From Fictibacillus nanhaiensis (GTDB lineage: Bacteria > Bacillota > Bacilli > Bacillales > Fictibacillaceae): a DNA stretch of 64,000 nt. Each line of letters starts with the position of its first letter. Position 1 is the first letter of the stretch. The stretch lies in contig NZ_JAMBOD010000005.1 in assembly GCF_023715445.1 (NCBI RefSeq), positions 62,001-126,000 of the forward strand, in the 5' to 3' direction. This document shows positions 7,249 through 15,498 of this stretch, piece after piece. The notes beneath the pieces were generated by a model. That model was not told the origin of the DNA and searched no databases. It saw nothing but the letters and a program-made list of their open reading frames with translations. The translations under genes and the position numbers were made by a program.

Positions 7249-8742
7249 GTGAATAAGTCCGTTTTTATTACTTTAATCATTTTTTCAATGGCATTGGTCA
7301 TTGTTTCAAAACCCGTTGAGGCTGATGATTCGATTTCAGTTGCAGCAGTTACGGCTGAGAACACAGCTATATATTCATCACCAAATTCGGATTCCCAGGT
7401 AGTAAAGCATTTGGCAAAGGGTGAAGAATTTCCAATTATTGATCAGAAGGATGCAGCAGAACCGAAACGGCACACAGTAGCAATTGGAGATACTCTGTAC
7501 CTTATTGCAAAAAAATATGGGGTGACAGTAGCGGAACTGCAGCGTGTAAATAAGATTTTAGGAACTCGGCTTTATGTGGGCCAGCAAATAATGATTCCTC
7601 AGGAGTGGATAAGCCATCGTGTGGAGAGGGCAGATGCCTTATGGAAGATTGAAAGAAAATATAATGTCTCCGCAGATCTCCTGATAAAGGTTAATAGGTT
7701 AGACTCGATTGTCCTTGAACATGGTGCTGAATTGAAGATTCCAGCGGAGTACTATCAACTTCAGTTATTAGGAGGTAAAGCAGGCTGGATAAACAAATTT
7801 GAGGTCGGTGTTTTGGAGTTGGACCGCTTTAATCTTGGCTGGAAGTATAATGGAACAAGTGAAGCTTATAATAAACAGCTTCACATAAACGGTTTAGATG
7901 TTGTATCGCCAAGGTGGTATACGTTAAGTCAAACAGAATTAATCGAAATAAATGAGAATATAAATTATGCCAAGGAAGCAGCGAAAGCAGGCAAGCAAGT
8001 ATGGCCGCTTTTTGGAAACAAGTTTGATCCTGAACTCACTAATGAAATTCTTACAGATGCTCATAAAAGAGAAAAAGTGATTAAAAAGGTAACTGAATCT
8101 CTATTGCGTACACAAAGTCAGGGAATCAATGTTGACTTTGAAAATATTGATCCTAAGAATAAACAGGATTATGTCGGGTTTGTTCAGGAGCTCAAAACTA
8201 AATTAGAACCTTATCATATAGCCGTTTCAGTAGATGTCAGCCGGGAGAATGCAGATCCGTTCTGGTCGGGAAGCCTCGACAGAGAAGGTCTTGGAAAAGC
8301 GGCTGATTATATCGTGATGATGGGTTATGATGAGCATTGGGCAAGCAGTCCAAAGGCAGGCTCTGTGGCGTCTATTCCTTGGACGAGTGAAGGAATAGAG
8401 CTGTTGATGAGGGAAGTACCGGCACATAAAATAATTCTGGGCGTACCATTTTATACGCGTGAGTGGATAACGGATGGGAATGGACAAGTTAGGAGTATTG
8501 ACAGAACGATCCTTGAAACAGAAAAACTGATTAAGGATAAAGGTCTGGACAAAAAGTGGGATCCTCATACTTTACAAAATTATGTAGAATTCATAGAAAA
8601 TGGCGAAAAACATCAGATCTGGGTAGAAGACGAAACATCGATGAAACTTCGCTCTGATCTTGTGGAGAAATATCATTTACGGGGATCTGCTGCTTGGTAT
8701 GTAGGCGGAGGACCTGCTGATATTTGGAATATTTTAAAATAA
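7249..8742 (+). CDS. secreted LysM / GH18 glycosidase, YaaH (SleL)-like
   Basis: A 497-residue exported protein. A signal peptide occupies 1-25 (cleavage after VEA likely). An SH3b-like stretch follows (32-66, NTAIYSSPNSDSQVV), then LysM domains at about 74-117 and 121-164, then a GH18 barrel from about 185 to the end. The GH18 catalytic motif reads VDFENI with Glu298 as acid, and MMGYDEHW is also diagnostic. Enzymes of this type (YaaH, YdhD, SleL) act on spore cortex peptidoglycan. The added SH3 segment is less usual. GTG 7249 follows GGAGGAGA. A terminator is at 8751. Confidence 0.88.
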   Translation: MNKSVFITLIIFSMALVIVSKPVEADDSISVAAVTAENTAIYSSPNSDSQVVKHLAKGEEFPIIDQKDAAEPKRHTVAIGDTLYLIAKKYGVTVAELQRVNKILGTRLYVGQQIMIPQEWISHRVERADALWKIERKYNVSADLLIKVNRLDSIVLEHGAELKIPAEYYQLQLLGGKAGWINKFEVGVLELDRFNLGWKYNGTSEAYNKQLHINGLDVVSPRWYTLSQTELIEINENINYAKEAAKAGKQVWPLFGNKFDPELTNEILTDAHKREKVIKKVTESLLRTQSQGINVDFENIDPKNKQDYVGFVQELKTKLEPYHIAVSVDVSRENADPFWSGSLDREGLGKAADYIVMMGYDEHWASSPKAGSVASIPWTSEGIELLMREVPAHKIILGVPFYTREWITDGNGQVRSIDRTILETEKLIKDKGLDKKWDPHTLQNYVEFIENGEKHQIWVEDETSMKLRSDLVEKYHLRGSAAWYVGGGPADIWNILK

Positions 8743-8750
8743 ATATGTAT

Positions 8751-8786
8751 AAAGGCAGCTTCAAGAAATTGGAGCTGTCTTTTTTA
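8751..8786 (+). terminator. terminator of the YaaH-like gene
   Basis: AAAGGCAGCT / AGCTGTCTTT stem with a 12-base loop, followed by a T run. Confidence 0.8.
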
Positions 8787-8846
8787 TATATTAGATGGAG
8801 TTAGTTTCAGATAAAATAACGATAATGGAAATTAATTCATTTTTAT

Positions 8847-8873
8847 TGCAACTTTTAATATTGGGTCTCCGTC
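8847..8873 (+). promoter_or_regulatory. putative ECF-type promoter of the sigma/anti-sigma operon
   Basis: TGCAAC at 8847-8852 and CGTC at 8870-8873 with a 17-base spacer, 35 bases upstream of the ECF sigma start. The AAC plus CGTC pattern is typical of promoters read by B. subtilis SigX/W/V-type factors, so the operon may control itself. No good vegetative -10/-35 pair was seen in its place. Confidence 0.55.
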
Positions 8874-8907
8874 TAACAAACGATTAATACTTGGGAGGGC
8901 GACGTAT

Positions 8908-9450
8908 GTGGTAAAGGGTAATACAGCCGTAAAAGAGTATCCAAAAAGTGAGATTGAACAATTAAATGATTTAATGGATGAATACGGTGAAGAAATAAAA
9001 AGGTTAGTATACACGTACACAAAGAACTGGCAGCAAGCGGAAGACATCACACAAGAAATTTTTATCAGTGCTTATAATAACCTGAAAGATTTTCGTGAGC
9101 AATCCACAATGAAAACGTGGATTTATCGAATTGCGATCAATAAATGCAAAGACTATGTTCGAAGCTGGAATTATACGAAGACTCAATTAACCAACACGTT
9201 TTATCAAAGATCGAACGGATTATCCCCGGAAGAAGAATATCTTCAAACCGAGCAAAAAGAACAAATAAGCAGAATGATTCTGCAGCTGCCAATCAAGTAT
9301 AGAGAGGTTATTATTCTTTATTATTTTAAGGAGTTTTCATTAGAGGAAATTTCGACTACATTAGGAATCAATCTTAATACTGTAAAATCTCGTCTAAGAA
9401 GAGCGAAAAAAAGCTTAGAATCGAAAATCGAAATGAAAGGGGGGTTTTAG
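8908..9450 (+). CDS. ECF-family RNA polymerase sigma factor
   Basis: A 180-residue ECF sigma factor. Region 2 (about 22-90) has the QAEDITQEIFISAYNNL helix and the FREQSTMKTWIYRIAINKCKDYVR segment that melts and contacts the -10. Region 4 (about 125-175) has LPIKYREVIILYYFKEFSLEEIS followed by the helix-turn-helix GINLNTVKSRLRRAKK. The start is GTG 8908 with GGGAGGG 8 bases upstream; the overlapping ATG at 8906 is out of frame. It is followed one base later by a membrane anti-sigma gene. The regulon cannot be read from this window apart from the likely self-promoter at 8847. Confidence 0.92.
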   Translation: MVKGNTAVKEYPKSEIEQLNDLMDEYGEEIKRLVYTYTKNWQQAEDITQEIFISAYNNLKDFREQSTMKTWIYRIAINKCKDYVRSWNYTKTQLTNTFYQRSNGLSPEEEYLQTEQKEQISRMILQLPIKYREVIILYYFKEFSLEEISTTLGINLNTVKSRLRRAKKSLESKIEMKGGF

Positions 9451-9451
9451 T

Positions 9452-10564
9452 TTGGATAATTTACTTAAGGAAATGAAAAATGACTTTGAGAATTATTTAG
9501 CTGCTGACAGGGTTTTTTCCGAACAAGAAAAAAGAAAAATTCTGAATCAGGCTAAATATTCTAGTTCCAAAAATAGCAGACGATTGTATTTTCCAAAAAT
9601 AATTAGTTCGATTACACTCGTATCTCTTTGTGCTTTGATCGTTTTTTTAATTTTAAACCTCTCGGATGCAGGCGAAAATAGTAAGCCTGCAACACTACAT
9701 AAAGAAACGAAGGTTGTTAGTGAAGAACCAATTAAAACCCTCCCTAAATATAGTGATAAAGAGATTTTAGAAAAAGTAAGTTTTCTTCAAAGTAATATAG
9801 GTCTTGGCTTTTCTGAAGATAAGGTGATTAACCTATTAGGAAAAGATTACATGGAAATAGATAACTCAGATAGTGAAAGTGGATCTGTAAAACAAATCGG
9901 TTATAATTTCTTAGTTAGTGATTCCGCAGATCAACTTAAAATCTCAAATGAAACTGATGTTAAAAGTATCCTGAATAGAGATATTGGGGTTCAGTTTGTC
10001 ATCGGCTTTTCTAATAAGTCTGAAGTTATGTGGACAACAATTCGTTTTGCAGACGGGGATTCAGTTTATATGATTTCAAAGGGATTGAACGGTCGTATGA
10101 TTGAGAGAATCCACTCTGATACAAAGGTTTTAGGAGAACAAGATAACTTAGATGTCATTAGATTTACCTTAACTCCTGAAGAAGAAGTTATTTATGAGAA
10201 ATTCCAGAAAGACCTTGATGAGAAACATCTTAAAGATCTAAATCCCATAAGTATCGCAAAGTTATATATACAGTCTCAATTAGATAGTAGAAACGATGTA
10301 ACATATGCACTTTACACGGACCGAGAAGAATTTGTCCAATGGACGAAGGAAGAAGATGAAAAAATTCCAGAGTCTCACCGGGGTACAATCGCCCAAACTT
10401 TAACGGCTTATAATAATATTGATACAGGAAAGTTTATTACAGTTGGTGAAATTGAAGGTTATATTCAATATGAGGCAAGTAAAAATACAGAAGCTAAATC
10501 AGGTTTTAGAATGATAAAAGATGAAGACGGCATTTGGAACATTGCGTTTATGCCAATTCAATAA
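9452..10564 (+). CDS. membrane anti-sigma factor for the adjacent ECF sigma
   Basis: A 370-residue protein with a short cytoplasmic N terminus (about 1-45), one membrane segment (about 49-70), and a ~300-residue outer part. This layout and its position one base after the ECF sigma gene mark it as the cognate anti-sigma. The outer part does not match a domain I can name; it has no cysteines or enzyme motifs and may sense envelope state. The start is TTG 9452 with a GGGG-rich ribosome site in the end of the sigma gene, which suggests translational coupling. A strong hairpin follows at 10564. Confidence 0.75.
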   Translation: MDNLLKEMKNDFENYLAADRVFSEQEKRKILNQAKYSSSKNSRRLYFPKIISSITLVSLCALIVFLILNLSDAGENSKPATLHKETKVVSEEPIKTLPKYSDKEILEKVSFLQSNIGLGFSEDKVINLLGKDYMEIDNSDSESGSVKQIGYNFLVSDSADQLKISNETDVKSILNRDIGVQFVIGFSNKSEVMWTTIRFADGDSVYMISKGLNGRMIERIHSDTKVLGEQDNLDVIRFTLTPEEEVIYEKFQKDLDEKHLKDLNPISIAKLYIQSQLDSRNDVTYALYTDREEFVQWTKEEDEKIPESHRGTIAQTLTAYNNIDTGKFITVGEIEGYIQYEASKNTEAKSGFRMIKDEDGIWNIAFMPIQ

Positions 10565-10602
10565 AGAAGGAGCTAGCCAAATTTAATGGCTAGCTCTTCT
10601 TA
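10564..10602. terminator. bidirectional terminator
   Basis: GAGCTAGCC / GGCTAGCTC perfect stem with a 9-base loop, extended by AAGAA/TTCTT, between the convergent anti-sigma gene and the small gene at 10600-10749. Confidence 0.85.
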
Positions 10603-10749
10603 TAGTAATTTACTTATAACTATCGCTAGAATGCCTAAAAGGGCAACACTGTAATTGTGAAGGGCATTATTTTCCTCTGCTGTATCTACTTGAGGACTGA
10701 ATAGCTCATCAAAGGCTTTTTTACGGAGATCAGTTTCATGAATAAACAT
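10600..10749 (-). CDS. 49-residue single-pass membrane miniprotein
   Basis: A short gene: MFIHETDLRKKAFDELFSPQ starts it, and the C-terminal half, with NYSVALLGILAIVIS, is one membrane helix. The soluble N terminus is charged. GGAAGCG precedes the ATG by about 9 bases, and a well-formed promoter lies at 10793-10821, so translation is likely. It shares the 10564 hairpin as terminator. No known family recognised. A cre-like site in its 5' leader hints at carbon control. Confidence 0.65.
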   Translation of the reverse strand: MFIHETDLRKKAFDELFSPQVDTAEENNALHNYSVALLGILAIVISKLL

Positions 10750-10771
10750 GATACTTCGCTTCCTTTCCTAT

Positions 10772-10785
10772 TGAAATCGCTTTCA
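10772..10785 (-). promoter_or_regulatory. cre-like site in the leader of the 49-residue gene
   Basis: TGAAAGCGATTTCA on the minus strand matches the CcpA cre consensus TGWAARCGYTWNCW with one mismatch, and its TGAAA/TTTCA arms are symmetric. It lies just downstream of the predicted transcription start, a repressing position. Confidence 0.45.
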
Positions 10786-10792
10786 CACTTTT

Positions 10793-10821
10793 AGTATATA
10801 GAATTATAGAATATAAATCAA
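10793..10821 (-). promoter_or_regulatory. SigA-type promoter of the 49-residue gene
   Basis: On the minus strand TTGATT (-35) and TATACT (-10) with an ideal 17-base spacer, about 45 bases upstream of the ATG at 10749. Confidence 0.6.
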
Positions 10822-10849
10822 AATATTCTAACAATTATCTATCTAAAAA

Positions 10850-10877
10850 AAGAGTACACCATAAAAGTGTACCCTTT
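10850..10877 (-). terminator. terminator of the SulP gene
   Basis: On the minus strand GGGTACAC / GTGTACTC stem with loop TTTTATG and a long T run. Confidence 0.85.
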
Positions 10878-10892
10878 ACCGAAACTCCTATT

Positions 10893-12359
10893 CTAATGAG
10901 CTGAAATTTTTGCATTTGCTTTATCATGAACAGCCAGCTTTTTAAGAAGTAGTGAGCTTTCGTTGTTTAAACCCGTAATTTCAACATTTACGCTGTTTTG
11001 ACGATATTTCGTAAACACTTTGTCAATTGCACCAACAGCTGAATCATCCCATAAATGAGACTGCGATAAATCAATTACTACATGTTCTACTTCCTCAGAA
11101 AAATTAAAATGAGAAACAAAATCTGTAACAGAAGCAAAGAACAATTGTCCTTTAACAATATAAGTTTTGGTGTTGTTGGTTAGTCTAGATTCAACTTTAA
11201 CTTTTGAGATTTTAGCAGCAAAGAATAGAGCACTTAGTATGACTCCAGCTAGGACACCTTTTGAAAGATCATGTGTTAAAACAACAGTTACTACTGTTAC
11301 GATCATAACAGCCGCATCCGTTTTAGGCATAACATGCAATCTCGTTAGTGAAGACCAATCGAAAGTACCGATGGAAACCATGATCATTACGCCAACTAAA
11401 GCTGCCATAGGAATTTGAACCAATACATCGTTTAATAAAATGATAAGGACCATTAAGAAAGAACCAGCAACAAAAGTAGAAAGACGTCCTCTGCCACCTG
11501 ATTTAACATTAATCACTGATTGTCCAATCATTGCACAGCCAGCCATTCCTCCGAAGAATCCAGCCACAATATTGGCAATACCTTGTCCTTTTGCTTCTTT
11601 ATTCTTATCACTTTCAGTATCTGTCATATCATCAACGATCTGAGCAGTTAGAAGGGATTCTAATAATCCAACAAGTGCTAAAGCAAAAGAATAAGGAAAA
11701 ATAATTTGCAATGTTTCAAACGTTAATGGAATATCCGGAATTAAAAACATCGGAAGTGCCTGCGTTAATTCACCCATATCCCCAACGGTTCGGACAGTAG
11801 ATCCTGACATAACTGCGATTAGAGTGATAACAATAATCGCGATTAAAGGTGAGGGTACTGCTTTAGTCATTCTAGGGAATAAATAAATGATAGCTAATGC
11901 ACCAGCAACCATCGCGTACATAAACCATGATTCTCCAACGAAATGAGGAAGCTGAGCTGTGAAAATCAAAATAGCTAACGCATTTACGAAGCCCACCATA
12001 ACGGAACGTGGTACAAACTTCATATATTTACCTAGCTTTAATAACCCAATAATAATTTGAATAACACCCGTTAAAATCGTGGCGGCCAGTAAATACTTCA
12101 AACCATGATCAGCAACCAAAGTAACCATAACTAATGCCATTGCACCTGTCGCAGCAGAAATCATTCCAGGCCGTCCGCCTACAAATGCAATCACGACCGC
12201 AATACAAAATGAGGCATATAAGCCCACCATCGGGTCTACACCTGCAATGATTGAAAAAGCGATCGCTTCTGGAATCAAGGCTAATGCAACAACGATTCCA
12301 GCAAGAACATCCCCACGTATGTTCCCAAACCACTCCTGTTTAATTGTCTGTAAATCCAA
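10893..12359 (-). CDS. SulP/SLC26-family anion permease with STAS domain
   Basis: A 488-residue inner-membrane transporter. About 10-12 membrane segments cover residues 10-380. The family signature appears near the start ([20 protein letters not shown]), and a [15 protein letters not shown] segment lies mid-protein. A cytoplasmic STAS domain ends the protein (about 390-488, with [20 protein letters not shown]). Members carry sulfate, bicarbonate or dicarboxylates; nothing here fixes the substrate. The start is placed at TTG 12359, because GAGAGGTG lies 8 bases upstream; the longer reading from 12407 has no ribosome site. It is a single gene, divergent from the DinB-like gene. Confidence 0.88.
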   Translation of the reverse strand: MDLQTIKQEWFGNIRGDVLAGIVVALALIPEAIAFSIIAGVDPMVGLYASFCIAVVIAFVGGRPGMISAATGAMALVMVTLVADHGLKYLLAATILTGVIQIIIGLLKLGKYMKFVPRSVMVGFVNALAILIFTAQLPHFVGESWFMYAMVAGALAIIYLFPRMTKAVPSPLIAIIVITLIAVMSGSTVRTVGDMGELTQALPMFLIPDIPLTFETLQIIFPYSFALALVGLLESLLTAQIVDDMTDTESDKNKEAKGQGIANIVAGFFGGMAGCAMIGQSVINVKSGGRGRLSTFVAGSFLMVLIILLNDVLVQIPMAALVGVMIMVSIGTFDWSSLTRLHVMPKTDAAVMIVTVVTVVLTHDLSKGVLAGVILSALFFAAKISKVKVESRLTNNTKTYIVKGQLFFASVTDFVSHFNFSEEVEHVVIDLSQSHLWDDSAVGAIDKVFTKYRQNSVNVEITGLNNESSLLLKKLAVHDKANAKISAH

Positions 12360-12655
12360 AAAAATACACCTCTCTCTTTTATATGAAAACTGTTTTTTGA
12401 CTTTCAACTCTCATGAAAGTCGGGTCCGATGTCAACGCGATCGATTATATCATGTTAAGTAAAAAATAGGTAATTGAATGTAAGCGTTTAAATCAGATTT
12501 TTCCTTTAAATAGCATTCATTTTCTTTGTTTTTCATAGAAATAGAAGTGAAATACATTTATAAAAAGAAATAAAATTTATAAAGAATTAATGTTAGAGGA
12601 AAAAAGGAAGGCAAATAGAAAAATAACATATACAGTGAAGTATTTTGTCGAAAAG
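12360..12655. other. divergent intergenic region, left part
   Basis: AT-rich stretch between the SulP and DinB-like genes. It must hold promoters for both, but no promoter could be assigned with confidence. The repeat array at 12656 follows. Confidence 0.4.
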
Positions 12656-12764
12656 CCTATAAGTTTCGAATTACAGCCTAGAAATCATTATTAGGGCCTA
12701 TAAATACATTTTATGGTCTAGAAAGAAGATTTACGGCCTAGAAACTCCAAATTACGTCCTATAA
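12656..12764. repeat. phased intergenic array A (six units, core CCTAKAA)
   Basis: Six copies of a CCTA(T/G)AA core (one TCTA) begin at 12656, 12677, 12697, 12717, 12737 and 12758: spacings of 21, 20, 20, 20 and 21 bases. Bases before the core are mostly TTACGG-like, and the rest of each unit differs. The array ends 25 bases before the ATG of the DinB-like gene, so it is probably inside its leader. It is not a CRISPR, because the conserved part is too short and the period too small. Confidence 0.75.
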
Positions 12765-12788
12765 AATAAATTAAATGAGGTGTGAAAC

Positions 12789-13307
12789 ATGGATAAAATC
12801 CCAGCAACCTACGAATACGCAGATTATTATCAAACTTATGTGAAATTAGTGCCTGAAGGGGATATCGTTCAGATCTTAAATGAACAAATGAAAGAGACAG
12901 TTACAATGCTAAGCGCATTATCTGAACCCCAAAGTGAATTCAGGTATGCGCCGGGGAAGTGGAGTATTAAAGAAGTTATTGGTCATATCACTGACACGGA
13001 GAGGATTATGAGCTACAGGCTCCTTTCAATCGCCAGAGGAGAAACAGCTTCGCTTCCCGGGTATGATGAAAACCAATATGTAGAAGAAGCAAATTTCGAT
13101 AGTCAGTCATTAAAAGACCTTCTTGATCATTTTGCCTGTGTACGACAGTCTACCATTCATTTAATTAAAAGTTTAAGTGGTGTAGCACTTTCCAGAAAAG
13201 GAACTGCAAATAATAATGAGGTTACGGCCCGGGCGTTAATTACTATTATTGCCGGTCATGAATTACACCACAGGAATATAATAAAAGAACGTTATTTAAA
13301 ACTATAA
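12789..13307 (+). CDS. DinB-superfamily putative metal-dependent hydrolase
   Basis: A 172-residue four-helix-bundle protein of the DinB/YfiT group. The family's metal-binding histidines appear in VIGHITDTERIMSYR (near residue 62) and in AGHELHHRNIIKERY near the C terminus. KWSIKEVIGH is the typical motif before the first histidine. Some relatives act as thiol-S-transferases, often with bacillithiol, but the activity of this one is not predictable. AAATGAGGTG precedes ATG 12789. It is a single gene ending at the 13316 hairpin. The leader contains array A. Confidence 0.82.
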   Translation: MDKIPATYEYADYYQTYVKLVPEGDIVQILNEQMKETVTMLSALSEPQSEFRYAPGKWSIKEVIGHITDTERIMSYRLLSIARGETASLPGYDENQYVEEANFDSQSLKDLLDHFACVRQSTIHLIKSLSGVALSRKGTANNNEVTARALITIIAGHELHHRNIIKERYLKL

Positions 13308-13315
13308 AAAAGGAA

Positions 13316-13336
13316 GGGTGCACAGATTGTGCACCC
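13316..13336. terminator. hairpin between DinB-like and amine oxidase genes
   Basis: GGGTGCAC / GTGCACCC perfect 8-bp stem with loop AGATT between two convergent genes. The T run is weak. Confidence 0.65.
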
Positions 13337-13396
13337 GAATTCATTTATTTGAAAGTGGACAGATTCCTGAGCTGAAAAGCGTACCCGAATTCAACC

Positions 13397-14857
13397 TCAC
13401 GTGCTATTCACCTCCCAGGCGACCCTTATACCGGACTCAACTGCACCTTCAATCCAGCCGTGCTTAAGTGTAGTATGTTCACCAGCAAAATGAAGTTTTC
13501 CTTCTGGAGCTTTTATAGCTTCGTATAATTCACTTTCCTGATATGGTTTAAACATAGCAAAGCAACCTCCAGCATTGGGATCGAATGACCAGCTGTGAGC
13601 ATGACCTGTCACAAAGTGATGGTAGACTAGTTCTCCATGAAAATGGGATAAAAAGTGAAGGGTCTCTTTTATCCTCATCTCATTTGAAACGCTTCTCCAG
13701 GGTACTGTATCGTCCTCCCATGTATAACTTCCTAAAACGATTCCTGACGATACTCCAGGTTTATTTTTACTTGGATAATGTGTAAAGCGTGAAGAGAAAT
13801 CTGTAACCGATTTACCTCCGGTTAAACCGTTTTTTTCCCAAAATCGGTGCTTGAATTCAATTCCTATTTTAGTCGACGGTACATAGTGGAGCTCCCTTAT
13901 TGCTTTTCGTTTGTAATAGGAAAGGGAATGAAAAGGCTCAATGTGTACAAAATTGAGAACGGAAAACGGAATTGTGATGATGACTCTATCGGCTTCAAAC
14001 CTGAAGCGGTGCAAAGTTTGAGGGCTTTCCGTGTATAAAATCACTTTATTTTGCTCATTTACTATACGGCTCAACTTCTGTCCAAAGTAAATATGATGTC
14101 TTAAATCTTTAAGAAAAGCCCGGGGAAGACGATCGTTCCCGCCTGTTATTTCTAAATATTTTAATTGTGGCTTAATAAAAATGATCAGGATATCACGCAG
14201 GACTTCGAGAAAAGACAGCTCTGGAAGCCCCTCAAGTGAGAGGAGAACCTTAATCTTATCAACTGCACCAGGGGACAAAGACCTTCCAAAGGGATTATGT
14301 CTTAAAAAGTTGTCCAATGAATATTGCTGAAAGTTTTGTATAACGATACTCCAGTTCTTTTCAGGGTCCTTTTCTATAAAATCAATTAAAGGCTGAACAG
14401 CATATTTTATGAGCTGTTCAGCGGTTTTACCTCTCTCCGTCTCTGCAACTGGAAAACGAAGCATACCTGGATTTTCTTCGTACTTGCTTTGAACGGTAAG
14501 GACACCATTGACATAGATAAAATCATGAGGATTGCTATTAATAAATTCATTTGTTGGTAAGTTAAACTTTTTAATATATTCTAAAACAAGTTTATGGGTT
14601 TCCGGAATGCGCATAGCTCCAGCCTCAAAATAATGACCATGTGAAAATGGAGCTCTTATCGTATAAATACGTCCGCCAACCCGATGGGTAGATTCAAGAA
14701 TGTGTACGTCATGTCCAGCTGATTTTAGTAAGGAAGCAGCGGTCAGTCCCGCCATGCCTGCCCCAACAATTATTATTTTCTGGGGGGCTGACGACTTATT
14801 TAAACCATACTTAATAGCACTCAGCATCTCTTCTTCTGTTAATCGGCTGAAGTTCAT
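13397..14857 (-). CDS. flavin-dependent amine oxidase
   Basis: A 486-residue FAD enzyme of the monoamine/L-amino-acid oxidase family. The dinucleotide-binding fold is at residues 28-60 (IIVGAGMAGLTAASLLKSAG, ending with the acidic LES), followed by the GGRIYT motif. The C-terminal FAD-binding end has LHFAGEHTTLKHGWIEGAVES. There is no signal peptide. Members oxidise amines or amino acids to imines with release of hydrogen peroxide; the substrate here cannot be read. GGGGGA precedes ATG 14857. It is a single gene, and nothing nearby suggests a pathway. Confidence 0.87.
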   Translation of the reverse strand: MNFSRLTEEEMLSAIKYGLNKSSAPQKIIIVGAGMAGLTAASLLKSAGHDVHILESTHRVGGRIYTIRAPFSHGHYFEAGAMRIPETHKLVLEYIKKFNLPTNEFINSNPHDFIYVNGVLTVQSKYEENPGMLRFPVAETERGKTAEQLIKYAVQPLIDFIEKDPEKNWSIVIQNFQQYSLDNFLRHNPFGRSLSPGAVDKIKVLLSLEGLPELSFLEVLRDILIIFIKPQLKYLEITGGNDRLPRAFLKDLRHHIYFGQKLSRIVNEQNKVILYTESPQTLHRFRFEADRVIITIPFSVLNFVHIEPFHSLSYYKRKAIRELHYVPSTKIGIEFKHRFWEKNGLTGGKSVTDFSSRFTHYPSKNKPGVSSGIVLGSYTWEDDTVPWRSVSNEMRIKETLHFLSHFHGELVYHHFVTGHAHSWSFDPNAGGCFAMFKPYQESELYEAIKAPEGKLHFAGEHTTLKHGWIEGAVESGIRVAWEVNST

Positions 14858-14945
14858 ATGAATCCCCCTAATTTCTATATCTCGATTTAAGTTTTAATAA
14901 TGTATTTCATGTTTTCCTAAAATATTAATTTGTAAATAAAACTAA

Positions 14946-14970
14946 AACGGCAGCCAATATAGGCTGCCGT
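14946..14970 (-). terminator. terminator of the HxlR gene
   Basis: ACGGCAGCC / GGCTGCCGT perfect stem just after the HxlR stop, with T residues following on the minus strand. Confidence 0.8.
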
Positions 14971-14978
14971 TCTTTATA

Positions 14979-15341
14979 TCATAACTGCTTTATCTCTACA
15001 GGTTTTACTAAAATATCTTCTTTGTCTGGGTATGTTTTCTCAATATGCTGTTCTCCCCATGCACAAAGAGCATCTAAGATTCCTTTTAAAGACCATCCAT
15101 ATTCCGTTAGGGAATATTCTACACGAGGGGGAACTTGATTATAGACTTCGCGAAGAATCACGCCGTCTTCCTCCAGTTCCCGCAGCTGCTGTGTCAGCAT
15201 TTTTTGTGTAATTCCCGGCATTAACCTTTTTAGTTCCCCGGTTCTTCGCTTTTCTTTTATAAGGTGGCATAAGATTACCACTTTCCATTTTCCGCCGATC
15301 ACTTCAAGTGCTGCTTCAACAGGTATATTATATTTTTTCAT
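14979..15341 (-). CDS. HxlR-family winged-helix regulator (YtcD-like)
   Basis: A 120-residue DNA-binding protein. HxlR hallmarks are ALEVIGGKWKVVILCHL at residues 11-27 and the recognition segment RTGELKRLMPGITQKMLTQQLRELE, followed by a wing with REVYNQVPPRVEYSLTEYG. The pre-helix Cys found in redox-sensing HxlR proteins is absent at the extreme N terminus. ATG 15341 is chosen over the upstream in-frame ATG at 15365 because TGGAGG lies 10 bases before it. It is divergent from an MFS pump, an arrangement like B. subtilis ytcD-ytbD, so it probably regulates that gene and itself. Confidence 0.88.
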   Translation of the reverse strand: MKKYNIPVEAALEVIGGKWKVVILCHLIKEKRRTGELKRLMPGITQKMLTQQLRELEEDGVILREVYNQVPPRVEYSLTEYGWSLKGILDALCAWGEQHIEKTYPDKEDILVKPVEIKQL

Positions 15342-15389
15342 GAGATAAAAGCCTCCAGAATTCATTTATTACTTTTTGGTGCCTACATT

Positions 15390-15416
15390 ACTTTAAAGTG
15401 CGTACTTACTTTAAGT
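15390..15416. promoter_or_regulatory. putative HxlR operator between HxlR and MFS genes
   Basis: ACTTTAAAGT (15390-15399) and ACTTTAAGT (15408-15416), 18 bases apart, form two near-identical palindromic half-sites in the divergent promoter region. Paired AT-rich sites of this size suit a dimeric winged-helix regulator such as the adjacent HxlR protein. Assignment is inferred from position. Confidence 0.5.
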
Positions 15417-15498
15417 TCGTATATCAAACATAATAGCATCAAGTCATTCAGTTGACCAGTTCGCATGACTTAATCAAATTTAACTGGAGGAAATATAT

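Noticed and set aside
7119-7364. Minus-strand frame over the start of the YaaH-like gene
   Set aside because: Antisense of a clear signal peptide and SH3 region; no ribosome site.
12109-12333. Cysteine-rich 74-codon frame inside the SulP gene
   Set aside because: Same strand, different frame of a well-supported transporter; composition is an artefact of glycine and alanine codons.
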